Positions 56,801 to 64,000 of a DNA stretch of 64,000 nt are shown here, piece after piece. Origin of the DNA: Anaerotruncus sp. MC2020. Its GTDB lineage: Bacteria > Bacillota > Clostridia > Oscillospirales > Ruminococcaceae. The stretch is from positions 434,001 to 498,000 of the forward strand of contig KL370840.1 of assembly GCA_000701945.1 (NCBI GenBank). The letters run 5' to 3'. Each line of letters begins with the position of its first letter. The stretch's first letter is position 1. The translations under genes and the position numbers were made by a program. The notes beneath the pieces are model-generated. The model worked only from the letters and a program-made list of their open reading frames with translations, did not search any database and had not been told where the DNA came from.

Positions 56801-57459
56801 CAGATATGATAAACTCCAAGTACGACGACTCGCTGACAGAGGTCACCGCAAAGCTCAGTGTTACGCAGATAACCCGCAAGTACAGCGACGATGAGGACTT
56901 CGACCTGCGGCTCGCACGTCCGCGCTTCATCACGGGCATAAACAAGCTCACGGGAGCTGAACGCGGCACAGCGATACACACCTTTTTCCAGTACTGCAAC
57001 TTTGAGAGGGCTGCCGCTGACCCCGCTGCCGAAACTGCGCGTCTCGCGGAGCTCGGCTACCTCGACCACGCGCAGGCGGAGTGCATAGCTCCCGAGAAGA
57101 TTGCCGATTTTTTTGCGAGCGGACTTTTCCGCAGGATATCCGATGCCAAGAGCTGTCAGCGCGAGCGGAAGTTCATGGTCTCGGCGGCTCAGCTTCATCT
57201 CGATGACGATGTATTCGAGCGTATCAGCCGCTCCGACGGCATGATAAAGGGCATCATCGACCTCGTCTACGAGACAGATGAGGGGCTCGTCATCGTGGAC
57301 TACAAGTCCGACCGCGGAATGACGGCGGACGAGCTCCGCGAGCGCTACACCAAGCAGCTCCGCATATACAAGGCTGCGGTCGAGCTGACAACAGAAAAGC
57401 CTGTAGTCGGGCTTTCTCTGTACTCTATCGAGCTCGAACAGGAAATAGTGATAGAATAA
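53836..57459 (+). CDS. addA: ATP-dependent helicase/nuclease subunit A
   Basis: A 1207-residue UvrD-type helicase with C-terminal RecB-like nuclease. Visible: Q-motif T-K-Q-Q-Q-N-A-I and Walker A A-A-G-S-G-K-T at the start, D-E-Y-Q-D-S (Walker B), V-Q-T-L-H-K-S-K-G-L-E (motif V), L-Y-V-G-M-T-R-A-K (motif VI) and nuclease motif I-V-D-Y-K-S-D with Y-x-x-Q-L-x-x-Y. It forms the AddAB complex for double-strand break repair with the preceding gene. Confidence 0.96.
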   Translation: MAWTKQQQNAIDARDSSIIVSAAAGSGKTAVLTERLVKLLSDPMSGVRADRIIVVTFTNDAAAELKKRLESRLRALINERPADEYLLKQQTLLQSAKISTINSFCFDLLRENITEQGITSGFTVLEETDNEVIRSQAMEELLDWYSSNDYETISFLYDKFCLKDHSPLTRIISETDRFLSSVAMSDIWLDTAVSEYRKPFAETIYYKRLFDSIVRTANTAAALAEQNLASLSDIFPERDSSAVEQSYVVAELDLQRAEKLQYLANSEKYPSDDELAFITGFDKLPTVRANVPHNAALRELYKARRESIKKTVKEAVDRLYSAESDFAESGEVTEKLAAVVKKYRELIWERKCSRNAISFDDGERLALELLADINENGDIVQSETAKRTAEQYDIIMIDEYQDSNNKEDMIFKLLTKNFRYSDSEKPMYGDNAFLVGDVKQSIYRFRLANPKNFIETMKCSEPYESDSKNRYILLNRNFRSSPEVIYFVNFVFGEIMSPDCGDIDYNDDEKLYFGAQVYGEPTPDRLTTLSFINTDPVDSEDVEEVLESPEAEATAARIAKMLAENAPVTESDGKTRHCTPKDFCILVRNNKFTKAYVTALGKRGISAKGSDEKGYLKSQEIAILTDLLRIIANPLLDVPMAAVMVSPMFMFSIGELAYIKSYDNRAALYPLLRSAAAGELDGFDPSLAVRCRDFLATVDKFRLDSVTMTIGELIASIYDATDFIPVMQLRSDGEKKRANLRALIRYAQNYEASAAAEGSGGLTGFIRHIDRILENGDYEQGKVSAASGDYVTVQTLHKSKGLEYPFVFIAETSVQFKFDSKSVMCSDDGRIGFTLYDKQLMRRYKTFQQKMLRAEAENDSRSEEMRLLYVGMTRAKQQLFINLSCGEKSLKSVRSLADSCVVSGGDISSLVREARCYADWLWLCLMMHGSFPDIADMVGIPDSSFGFPAHDTSEQLFKYSVCNIEELALPEIQADEPAKPDMAAVQRITDMINSKYDDSLTEVTAKLSVTQITRKYSDDEDFDLRLARPRFITGINKLTGAERGTAIHTFFQYCNFERAAADPAAETARLAELGYLDHAQAECIAPEKIADFFASGLFRRISDAKSCQRERKFMVSAAQLHLDDDVFERISRSDGMIKGIIDLVYETDEGLVIVDYKSDRGMTADELRERYTKQLRIYKAAVELTTEKPVVGLSLYSIELEQEIVIE

Positions 57460-57495
57460 AAAAAGACTGCCATTGGGTAAAACCAATGGCAGTTA
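57459..57495. terminator. Terminator between addA and the cohesin-like lipoprotein gene
   Basis: An 11-bp perfect stem (ACTGCCATTGG, 57466-57476, with 57483-57493) and 6-base loop. The strongest T run (seven T) is on the minus side, so it mainly ends the lipoprotein transcript and may also stop addA. Confidence 0.85.
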
Positions 57496-57521
57496 ATAAT
57501 TTATTGGAGTTTTTTATAAGC

Positions 57522-58415
57522 TTATTCCTCGCCGAGCTCGGTTGCCTTTGCAGCAGCACCGACCTCTGTGTCATGTGCTATCTTCTTGTACTCGCCCGAA
57601 GCCTCTGCACTTACAAATTCAAGCGCATTGCTGTCGAAGTAGAACCAGATAACGAATGCAACAAGACCTGAGTTGTTCTTGATATTGATGTATGCGTCAA
57701 CAGTATCGCCCTGCTTGCAGGCTACGTTATTGCCGTAGAATACCATTCCGCTCTCACCCGATACGTCGATGGCATCTATAGCGCCCTTGTTGACTCTGAT
57801 AGTACCGTCAATGACCTTGCTCGGATATACGGCAGTACCTGTAACGTCCGAAAGGTCGGGAGAAATCCTTACCTTATAGTCGCCGTCGGGGATATTGTCC
57901 TTTACCTTGAACACGATGTGGAGGAAGTCGCCCTCGAAGAAGAAGTCCTCGTCCTTAGAGATATCGAGCCACATTGCGTATCTGCCGTCCTGCTTAGGCT
58001 CGTACTTCACTGCGGGAGTTGTGGAAGAATCGCCGCCTGCGGGCTTATTAACTATCGTAGTTACCTTTACGACCTCAGTTACAGTCGAGCCTGCCGCATC
58101 GGTAACAGGAGCGCCTGCTGCGTCTGTGACTACAGCAACAGTAGTTACAGGCTGACCGTCAGCGTCTGTGACGTCCTGTATCTCTGTAGCGTCCTCAACA
58201 GCGGGAGCAGTAGTCGCAGGAGTCGTATCAGCGGGCGGGTCAGGCATCTTGTTGCCGTCCTGAGCAGCGCCTATCTCGAGCGCGTACTGAGTCTTGACGT
58301 CCTCGGTCTTGCTGCTCGAGCTTCCGTTATTATTATCTCCGCAGCCTGCAAAGCTCGACATAGCAACGCATAAAACTGCGAATACAGCAATTATTCTCTT
58401 TGATAAAGTCTTCAT
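57522..58415 (-). CDS. Lipoprotein with a circularly permuted cohesin-like domain
   Basis: A 297-residue protein. The lipobox F-A-G-C (Cys25) is followed by a disordered linker with repeats of V-T-D-A-x-G-x-P-V-T (about 81-115). Residues about 145-209 resemble the second half of a cohesin module (F-L-H-I-V-F-K-V-K-D-N-I-P-D-G-D-Y ... I-D-G-T-I-R-V). Residues about 219-280 resemble the first half (G-D-T-V-D-A-Y-I-N-I-K-N-N-S-G-L-V-A-F, then F-Y-F-D-S-N-A-L-E-F). The halves are in reversed order. It may bind dockerins at the cell membrane or be a decayed pair of cohesins. I base this on pattern only. Confidence 0.7.
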   Translation of the reverse strand: MKTLSKRIIAVFAVLCVAMSSFAGCGDNNNGSSSSKTEDVKTQYALEIGAAQDGNKMPDPPADTTPATTAPAVEDATEIQDVTDADGQPVTTVAVVTDAAGAPVTDAAGSTVTEVVKVTTIVNKPAGGDSSTTPAVKYEPKQDGRYAMWLDISKDEDFFFEGDFLHIVFKVKDNIPDGDYKVRISPDLSDVTGTAVYPSKVIDGTIRVNKGAIDAIDVSGESGMVFYGNNVACKQGDTVDAYINIKNNSGLVAFVIWFYFDSNALEFVSAEASGEYKKIAHDTEVGAAAKATELGEE

Positions 58416-58474
58416 TGGAAACCAATTCCTTTCAAATATCTGATGATATCAGGCAGTCGAATCCACCTGTACTT

Positions 58475-58503
58475 ATTATACACAACGTGCCCTTATTTGT
58501 CAA
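58475..58503 (-). promoter_or_regulatory. Consensus promoter of the cohesin-like lipoprotein gene
   Basis: Minus strand: TTGACA (58503-58498), 17-base spacer, TATAAT (58480-58475), both exact consensus, about 55 bases before the start at 58415. Confidence 0.88.
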
Positions 58504-58606
58504 GCAAGCCCGTAAATTCTAATCATTTTCTTGGCAAAATGACACCTTCCTATCACATAAATTCATTAAATCATCACATATAATTATGGTTATTCATTTT
58601 CAGCTA

Positions 58607-58635
58607 TTGATTTTTTCATAATAATATTGTATAAT
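58607..58635 (+). promoter_or_regulatory. Sigma-A promoter of the HD phosphohydrolase and metY-like genes
   Basis: TTGATT (58607-58612), 17-base spacer, TATAAT (58630-58635). The predicted RNA start near 58642 leaves only about 7 bases before the first ATG at 58649. Confidence 0.83.
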
Positions 58636-58648
58636 ACTTATAACGGCT

Positions 58649-59191
58649 ATGCCGAATAAAGAAAGAATGGAACAACGAATAATGCTAAAAGCTATATGCT
58701 CGAGAAAAGAGCTCTCTGACAGCGTCTACTACGACTGCGTCAGCGATATCATCGACGCTCCCGAGATAGAGCGCTTAAAGGACATTACTCACCATATCTC
58801 AACGACCCGCTATCAGCACTGCGTCAACGTGTCGTATTACGGCTTCATCATTTGCAGGAAGCTGAAGCTCGACGCGCGCTCCGCCGCAAGAGCAGGACTC
58901 ATGCACGATATGTTCTACTACGACCGCAAGGATTTCAACTCCTCACGCGCGAAGGGTCAGCTCAGACACAGCGCCATGCACAGCCTCGTAGCTTCCGAGA
59001 ATGCCGCCCTTCTGACAGACATATCCGAGAAGGAGCGTGACATGATTGAAAAGCATATGTGGCCGATGACGCGTCCCAAACCATGCTATAAGGAGACCTA
59101 TATCATCACCTTTGTCGACAAATACTGCGCAGTACTGGAATTCTGCGTACCGAAGGTGAAGAAGTTCGTCTCTAAAAATAAAACTATCTGA
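58649..59191 (+). CDS. HD-domain phosphohydrolase
   Basis: Up to 180 residues. It carries an HD domain with H-C-V-N-V-S-Y-Y near 58, L-M-H-D-M-F-Y-Y-D near 85 and H-S-A-M-H-S-L near 110-116, as in small inner-membrane-independent HD hydrolases annotated as nucleotide phosphohydrolases. The start is uncertain. The ATG at 58649 would leave a 7-base leader, so ATG 58667 or 58682 is more likely and does not affect the domain. Followed after 21 bases by the MetY-like gene. Confidence 0.8.
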   Translation: MPNKERMEQRIMLKAICSRKELSDSVYYDCVSDIIDAPEIERLKDITHHISTTRYQHCVNVSYYGFIICRKLKLDARSAARAGLMHDMFYYDRKDFNSSRAKGQLRHSAMHSLVASENAALLTDISEKERDMIEKHMWPMTRPKPCYKETYIITFVDKYCAVLEFCVPKVKKFVSKNKTI

Positions 59192-59212
59192 ATCACAGGA
59201 GGAATCCAACCA

Positions 59213-60481
59213 ATGAAGATCGAGACCAAATGCCTGCACGCAGGCTACACTCCCAAAAACACTGAACCAAGAGTAGTACCGATAGTTCAGAGCACTACCT
59301 ATGTCTACGATTCGACAGACGACGTTGCTGCCGTTTTCGACGACCCCACCAAAAGCCTTATCTACTCGCGCTTCGAGAACCCCACAGTTATGGCTGTTGA
59401 GGATAAGATCGCCGCTCTCGAGGGCGGTATCGGCGCGATGTGTACATCGAGCGGTCAGGCAGCATCGCTGCTCTCTCTGCTCAATATCCTTAAGGCAGGC
59501 GACAGCTTCATCTCCGCTGCAACTATCTACGGCGGTACTGTCAACCTCTTCGCTTTCACGCTCAAAAAGCTCGGCATCGAGTGCATCTTCGTTGACGCTG
59601 ATGCATCCGAGGACGAGATACAGGCTGCCTTCAAGCCCAATACAAAGGCTGTTTTCGGTGAAACTCTCGCAAATCCCGCTCTCTCCGTATTCGATATCGA
59701 GAAGTTCGCTAAGATAGCTCACAAGAACGGCGTTCCGCTCATCATCGACAACACCTTCCCCACCCCTATCCTTTGCAGACCCTTTGAGTTCGGCGCGGAT
59801 ATCGTTATCCACTCTACTACAAAGTACATGGACGGTCACGCAGTTCAGGGCGGCGGTGTTATCGTAGATTCGGGCAATTTCGACTGGACAAGCGGCAAGT
59901 TCCCCGAGTTCACAGAGCCCGACGAGAGCTACCACGGCACTATTTACACCAAGGCCTACGGCAAGGCTGCATACATCATCAAGGCAAGAATGCAGCTCAT
60001 GAGAGATTTCGGCTGCTATCCCTCTGCTCAGTCCGCATTCTACCTCAACCTCGGTCTTGAAACTCTCCCGATAAGAATGAAGCAGTACTGCGAGAACGCA
60101 AAAATAGTTTCCGAGTTCCTCGAGTCTAACGAGAACGTCGAGTCCGTAAACTATCCCGGTCTCAAGAGCAACAAGTACAACGAGCTCGCGCAGAAGTACC
60201 TCCCGCTCGGTTGCAGCGGAGTTATTTCCTTCGTTATCAAGGGCGGCAGAAGCGCAGCTGTGAAGTTCATGGATTCGCTCTCACTCGCCTCCAACGAAGT
60301 ACACGTAGCTGATATCCGCACCTGCGTGCTCCACCCCGCAAGCGCTACTCACCGTCAGCTCACTGACGAGCAGCTCGTAGCCTGCGGTATCGAGGGCGGA
60401 ATGATACGTCTTTCCGTCGGTCTCGAGAACGTGGAAGATATCCTCGACGACCTCAAGAAGGGCTTTGCAGCTCTCAAGTAA
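59213..60481 (+). CDS. O-acetylhomoserine sulfhydrylase-like PLP enzyme
   Basis: A 422-residue Cys/Met-metabolism PLP enzyme. The Schiff-base Lys204 lies in H-S-T-T-K-Y-M-D-G-H, and Y-x-R-x-x-N-P-T is near 51. Length and the H-A-G-Y-T-P N-terminus fit MetY (sulfide plus O-acetylhomoserine to homocysteine). Methionine gamma-lyase and cystathionine synthases are related alternatives. The 21-base gap before it leaves no room for a SAM riboswitch. A strong AGGAGG site precedes the start. Confidence 0.9.
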   Translation: MKIETKCLHAGYTPKNTEPRVVPIVQSTTYVYDSTDDVAAVFDDPTKSLIYSRFENPTVMAVEDKIAALEGGIGAMCTSSGQAASLLSLLNILKAGDSFISAATIYGGTVNLFAFTLKKLGIECIFVDADASEDEIQAAFKPNTKAVFGETLANPALSVFDIEKFAKIAHKNGVPLIIDNTFPTPILCRPFEFGADIVIHSTTKYMDGHAVQGGGVIVDSGNFDWTSGKFPEFTEPDESYHGTIYTKAYGKAAYIIKARMQLMRDFGCYPSAQSAFYLNLGLETLPIRMKQYCENAKIVSEFLESNENVESVNYPGLKSNKYNELAQKYLPLGCSGVISFVIKGGRSAAVKFMDSLSLASNEVHVADIRTCVLHPASATHRQLTDEQLVACGIEGGMIRLSVGLENVEDILDDLKKGFAALK

Positions 60482-60484
60482 AGA

Positions 60485-60530
60485 AAAAATATCGCTGTTG
60501 GATTGCTCCAACAGCGATTTTCTTTTTATA
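60485..60530. terminator. Bidirectional terminator between the MetY-like and aminotransferase-like genes
   Basis: A perfect 12-bp stem (ATCGCTGTTGGA with its complement), TTGC loop, A/T tracts on both sides. It overlaps the stop codon of the convergent gene. Confidence 0.92.
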
Positions 60531-61578
60531 TCGACAAGTATTCGCGGACTCGCAGTATACGCTCTATCTCAGCAACGATGCGCTTGTTATCGGCACGGCG
60601 GCGGACTGCGACGCCGAAGTAGCCCTCACCGAGTCCTGCAGCATCGGCAAAGCTGCGGATACGTATGCCCCTCTTTGCGAGGAGCTCATCAAGCGGCAGC
60701 TCGCAGCGGAAAAGCAGGAAGTTCGCGTGCGACGGGTATACCATTATCCCGACTCGCGTAAGCTGCTCCGAGAGGTAACGGCGCTCGTCGGTGAGTATGC
60801 GCGACGCACGTTTGAGGTAGACCTCGTCATCAAGAGCGGCTGCTCCCGCGAGCTGTGCGGGTGTCGGGACGTCGCTGTGCTTTCCTGCTGACGATACTAT
60901 CTCAGCTATCCTGTCAGCGGCGAAAATCGCGTAGGCAAGCCCAATGCCTGCCATGCCGAACGAGTCCGAGACAGACCTCAGCACTACCATATGCGGTCCT
61001 GCACAGTGCTTGGCGCTGAATCGGTCGCTGTTGCGGACGAGCTGCAAATAGCGCTCGTCGCATACGAGGATAGTGTTGTTCTCGCGGCATCGCTCCGCTA
61101 TCCTCCCGAGCGTGTACGGCGTGATGAGCTCTCCCGTCGGATAGTTGGGGCTGCACACGATGACCATGTCAGTCTCGCGGTCGATGCAGTCCGCAAACTC
61201 GGTCGTCAGCGCGAAGCTGTCCTCCTGCGGAAGCATGAACTCCGAGACGTTGCAGCCGTTATCGAGCAGGATGCGCTTGTACTCGCCGTCCGTGGGAGCG
61301 CATATCAGCGCTTTTTTCGGTCTCAAGCCGACAACTATCCTGTACACGAGCTCGGCAGTCGAGCTGCCGCAGACTATGTTCTCGGGCTGAGTGCCCTCGA
61401 AGGCGGCTATCTTCTTCCGCAGAGCCGTACACTGAGGGTCGGGCGCAGCCGTGAACGCGCTCATATCACCGAGTACGCGTGCCGCTCCCTCGGGCATACC
61501 GAGCGGGCAGGCATACGACGAGTGGTCGTACTTTATACCGCGTTTGCTTCGTGTCTCCTGCTGAATGGGAAAGCTCAT
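60526..61578 (-). CDS. Aminotransferase-fold protein lacking the PLP lysine
   Basis: A 350-residue class I/II aminotransferase-fold protein, closest in style to histidinol-phosphate aminotransferase/CobD. The start at 61578 (ATG, GAGGTG site) is preferred to a GTG three codons up. C-S-P-N-Y-P-T-G and C-D-E-R-Y are present, but the motif that should read S-x-S-K reads S-V-S-D-S-F-G-M-A-G. The Schiff-base Lys is Asp205, and the following conserved Arg of the L-R-x-G-Y motif is also lost (I-G-L-A-Y). It cannot do normal PLP transamination. It lies 10 bases after rsmA in an operon. Confidence 0.82.
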   Translation of the reverse strand: MSFPIQQETRSKRGIKYDHSSYACPLGMPEGAARVLGDMSAFTAAPDPQCTALRKKIAAFEGTQPENIVCGSSTAELVYRIVVGLRPKKALICAPTDGEYKRILLDNGCNVSEFMLPQEDSFALTTEFADCIDRETDMVIVCSPNYPTGELITPYTLGRIAERCRENNTILVCDERYLQLVRNSDRFSAKHCAGPHMVVLRSVSDSFGMAGIGLAYAIFAADRIAEIVSSAGKHSDVPTPAQLAGAAALDDEVYLKRASRILTDERRYLSEQLTRVGIMVYPSHANFLLFRCELPLDELLAKRGIRIRSFADAAGLGEGYFGVAVRRRADNKRIVAEIERILRVREYLSI

Positions 61579-61588
61579 TTTATACACC

Positions 61589-62449
61589 TCATTTCATCAG
61601 TTTCATTAGTCCGACGGAGAAAGCCTTCAGCTGCTCCATGTCGAGCGCCTCGATACGGGACGTCTCGGGCAGTCCGAGCTCACGCAGCACAGTATAGACG
61701 TGCTCCTTGTCAGCTCCGAGCATGGAGGAAAGAGAGTTCGCGATTGTCTTGCGGCGCTGAGAAAATCCCGCCTTCACGACCTTGAAGAAGAATTCCTCCT
61801 CCTCGCCGCTGAGCCGCGGCTCCTTGTCTATATCTATGCTAATCACCGCAGAATCGACGTTCGGAGAAGGCATGAAGCTCCCGCGCGATACGTCAAACAG
61901 CTTCTGCACCGTGCCGTAGTAGTTGACGCCCACAGTTATCGCTCCAGATTCGCGCGAGCCTACCTTCGCGCATAGACGCTGGGCGGCTTCCTTCTGCACC
62001 ATTACCGTTATGGATTCTATCGGCAGGTGGCTCTCGAGCAGCAGCATTATCACGGGCGAGGTTATGTAGTACGGCAGGTTCGCGCATACAGCCGCATGAA
62101 GCCCCGCAAAATCGCGCTCGATGATACCGCGCAGGTCAGCCTTCATGACGTCCTCGTTATAGATTCTGATGTTGTCGAAGTCCGCGAGCGTCTCCTCAAG
62201 CACGGGCAGCAAGCGCTTGTCAATCTCGACCGCGGAGACTTTGTCCGCACGCAGAGCAAGCTCCTTTGTCAGGACTCCGATACCCGTTCCTATCTCGAGT
62301 ATGCCCCAGCCCGCCTGAGCGTTGCCCTCCTCGGCTATCTGCGGGCATACCGTCGGGTTGACGAGGAAATTCTGACCCAGCCCCTTCGAGAAGCTGAATC
62401 CGTGGCGGGAGAGTATCTCCCTGACTGTACCGATGTTTGTGAGCTCCAT
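61589..62449 (-). CDS. rsmA: 16S rRNA dimethyladenosine transferase
   Basis: A 286-residue KsgA/RsmA of normal length. SAM motif L-E-I-G-T-G-I-G-V-L-T and catalytic N-L-P-Y-Y are present, with a C-terminal helical domain. It dimethylates A1518 and A1519 of 16S rRNA during small-subunit maturation. Its start overlaps the stop of the 91-residue protein gene. Confidence 0.96.
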   Translation of the reverse strand: MELTNIGTVREILSRHGFSFSKGLGQNFLVNPTVCPQIAEEGNAQAGWGILEIGTGIGVLTKELALRADKVSAVEIDKRLLPVLEETLADFDNIRIYNEDVMKADLRGIIERDFAGLHAAVCANLPYYITSPVIMLLLESHLPIESITVMVQKEAAQRLCAKVGSRESGAITVGVNYYGTVQKLFDVSRGSFMPSPNVDSAVISIDIDKEPRLSGEEEEFFFKVVKAGFSQRRKTIANSLSSMLGADKEHVYTVLRELGLPETSRIEALDMEQLKAFSVGLMKLMK

Positions 62450-62724
62450 TATTCGTCCTCTCCGACGCCGTGACGCTGCTTCTCGGAGAATTCCTTCTGC
62501 TTTGCGTCATTGAGCTTGTCCATTGTGTTCACAAGATAATCAGCAGAGCGGTAGGCGTGCTGAAAATCCGTGTCCTTGAAATATGTCTTGATATCGACGA
62601 ACTCGCCGTCGATGATGATATCGAGCTGACGCAGCTGACGCCCTGGGTATTTTCTGCCCACATAAGAGATGTACTCGTCTATCTCGCGAGGATTCATCTC
62701 GCCGCCTATAACATTGACTTTCAT
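62449..62724 (-). CDS. Small acidic protein, NrdD-tail-like, unknown function
   Basis: A 91-residue cytosolic protein. It begins M-K-V-N-V-I-G-G-E-M and continues to Y-R-S-A-D-Y-L-V-N-T-M-D-K-L-N-D-A-K. The latter part recalls the end of short proteins found with anaerobic ribonucleotide reductase (G-Y-L-V-G-T-x-D-R-x-N-N-A-K), which is a weak memory-based resemblance. No metal motif. It overlaps genes on both sides (ATGA with the FAD dehydrogenase stop), so it is translationally coupled. Confidence 0.65.
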   Translation of the reverse strand: MKVNVIGGEMNPREIDEYISYVGRKYPGRQLRQLDIIIDGEFVDIKTYFKDTDFQHAYRSADYLVNTMDKLNDAKQKEFSEKQRHGVGEDE

Positions 62725-64000
62725 AGTATGCCTCCGTTCATTTTATTGATAACTGCCTCCGCGCACTTCATTCCGTCGACTGCCGCGGAAACTATGCCTC
62801 CTGCGTAGCCTGCGCCCTCTCCGCACGGGTACAAGCCCCTCACGGACAGCGATTGCAGGTCGTCTCCCCTGTTGATGCGCACGGGAGAGCTGCTGCGGCT
62901 CTCGATGCCTGTAAAGACTGCCTCACGGTCGTCGAAGCCGTCTATTTTTTTGCCCATTTCAGCTATGCCGAGCCTCAGCGACTCACAGACAAAGGCGGGC
63001 AGATATTCGTCGGGCAGAGCCTTTTTCACTGCGGGAGTGTAGGACGGCTCAACTCGTCCGAAGCCGTCACAGAGCTGCCTGTCCATGAGCTCCCCGACCG
63101 TGCAGACGGGAGCGCTGTAGCCGCCTCCGCCCGCATTATAGGCACTCTCCTCGAGCCTGCGCTGGAAGTGCATACCCGCGAGCGGGTGGTCGCTGCCGTA
63201 GTCCTCGCTGCCGACGTTGACGAGCAGCGCGCTGTTGGAGTTGACCGCGTCGCGCGCAAAGGAGCTCATGCCGTTGACCGCGAGCCGCCCCTCCTCCGAG
63301 GAAGCCGCCACGACATCGCCTCCGGGACACATACAGAACGTGTACAGCGTGCGCCCGTTAGGGAGATGGACGACGAGCTTGTAATCGGCGGCTTTAAGCG
63401 CGGGGTGTCCCGCGGAATCGCCGTACATAGCCCTGTTGATGTCGGTGCGGAGGTGCTCGATACGCACCCCGACCGCGAAATTCTTCTGCGAGAGGTCGAC
63501 TCCCCTGTCGTACAGGAGCTCGAACACGTCGCGGGCGCTGTGTCCCGCGGCGAGGATAATGCTGTCAGTCTCAATGCGGCGCTCGCCGTCGGAATCACGG
63601 TATATCGCCGCGGAAATGTGCCCGTTCTCGGTCTCGTAGCCGCAGAAGCGTGCTCCGAAGCGTACCTCTCCGCCGAGCTCTATCACGCGTCTGCGCAGCT
63701 CCTTGACCGTGCCGCGGAGTTTGTCCGTGCCAATATGAGGCTTCGCCATGTAGAGTATCTCGTCGGGCGAGCCGAACTCCACGAGTTTTTCGAGGACAAA
63801 GCGGATTCGCCTGTCCTTGATGCCAGTCGTGAGCTTGCCGTCGGAGAACGTCCCCGCGCCGCCCTCTCCGAACTGGATATTGCACTCGGTGTCGAGCCTG
63901 CCCGTGCTGCGGAACTCCGCGACCGCCTTCACTCGCGAATCTACGTCGTATCCACGCTCGAGGACTATCGGCTTTGCTCCCGCAGACGCAAGCACAAGAG
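62721..64000 (-). CDS. FAD-dependent dehydrogenase (COG2509-like), N-terminus outside the window
   Basis: The last 426 or so codons of an uncharacterised FAD-dependent dehydrogenase. The segment I-V-L-E-R-G-Y-D-V-D-S-R, F-G-E-G-G-A-G-T-F-S-D-G-K-L-T-T and A-K-P-H-I-G-T-D-K-L match that family. The N-terminal dinucleotide-binding G-x-G-x-x-G lies beyond position 64000. The C-terminal second FAD segment G-L-Y-P-C-G-E-G-A-G-Y-A-G-G is complete. It overlaps the next gene (ATGA) and heads the operon as seen here. Confidence 0.9.
   Translation of the reverse strand, partial: LVLASAGAKPIVLERGYDVDSRVKAVAEFRSTGRLDTECNIQFGEGGAGTFSDGKLTTGIKDRRIRFVLEKLVEFGSPDEILYMAKPHIGTDKLRGTVKELRRRVIELGGEVRFGARFCGYETENGHISAAIYRDSDGERRIETDSIILAAGHSARDVFELLYDRGVDLSQKNFAVGVRIEHLRTDINRAMYGDSAGHPALKAADYKLVVHLPNGRTLYTFCMCPGGDVVAASSEEGRLAVNGMSSFARDAVNSNSALLVNVGSEDYGSDHPLAGMHFQRRLEESAYNAGGGGYSAPVCTVGELMDRQLCDGFGRVEPSYTPAVKKALPDEYLPAFVCESLRLGIAEMGKKIDGFDDREAVFTGIESRSSSPVRINRGDDLQSLSVRGLYPCGEGAGYAGGIVSAAVDGMKCAEAVINKMNGGIL

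Noticed and set aside
59192..59212. SAM riboswitch before the MetY-like gene
   Set aside because: The gap is 21 bases and contains only a ribosome binding site; the promoter lies before the upstream HD gene.

Overview
The window looks like a chromosomal segment of a cellulosome-producing Ruminococcus or close relative (Oscillospiraceae, Bacillota). The reasons are three proteins with type I dockerin modules, a CBM22-dockerin-CE1 feruloyl esterase, Thr-rich linkers in surface proteins, AddAB instead of RecBCD, many near-consensus sigma-A promoters (TTGACA-17-TATAAT), strong GGAGG ribosome binding sites and anaerobic genes (rubrerythrin, formate-THF ligase). No tRNA, rRNA, CRISPR, insertion sequence or prophage was found. 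No gene-free stretch exceeds about 290 bases.

Layout. 1-2.3 kb: membrane SpoIIE-type phosphatase. 2.4-7.0 kb (minus): operon of a GGDEF protein, a degenerate YesM-like sensor and a solute-binding lipoprotein, with no ABC permease. 7.2-20.3 kb (mostly minus): arabinose region with a cellulosomal feruloyl esterase, a zinc-ribbon protein, araD, araA, araB, a YtfQ/YtfR/YtfT/YjfF-type importer, an AraC-type regulator and a GntR-LacI (AraR-like) repressor. Shared palindromic operators are proposed at the importer promoter and next to the repressor gene. 20.5-26.1 kb: Gfo/Idh oxidoreductase, a structured intergenic element, and the minus-strand operon fhs-tsaE-tsaB-rpiB-GNAT-upp. 26.2-31.1 kb: dockerin protein of unknown function, orphan response regulator, fused ABC transporter. 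31.2-37.0 kb: TrmH-type methylase, uvrB, uvrA.

37.0-39.3 kb holds the most interesting locus. A small lipoprotein and a secreted dockerin protein together carry eight Y-G-P motifs, mostly Y-G-P-P-x-x-aromatic, spaced by Thr-rich linkers. They are followed, with a one-base stop/start overlap, by a radical SAM/SPASM protein. The three genes share one consensus promoter and one terminator. This looks like a peptide-modifying system that acts on repeated motifs in surface or cellulosomal proteins. I know of no described system that matches it.

39.3-50.5 kb: exonuclease III, SDR, HD protein, a frameshifted LTA-synthase-like gene, thioesterase, HtrA protease, two TM2/zinc-ribbon paralogues, rubrerythrin, RluA-type pseudouridine synthase, and a two-domain GH25 lysozyme with a long Thr linker. 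50.5-57.5 kb: addB-addA. 57.5-64 kb: a lipoprotein whose domain reads as a circularly permuted cohesin, an HD phosphohydrolase, a MetY-like sulfhydrylase, and a minus-strand operon of an FAD dehydrogenase (cut by the window end), a 91-residue protein, rsmA, and an aminotransferase-fold protein lacking the PLP lysine.
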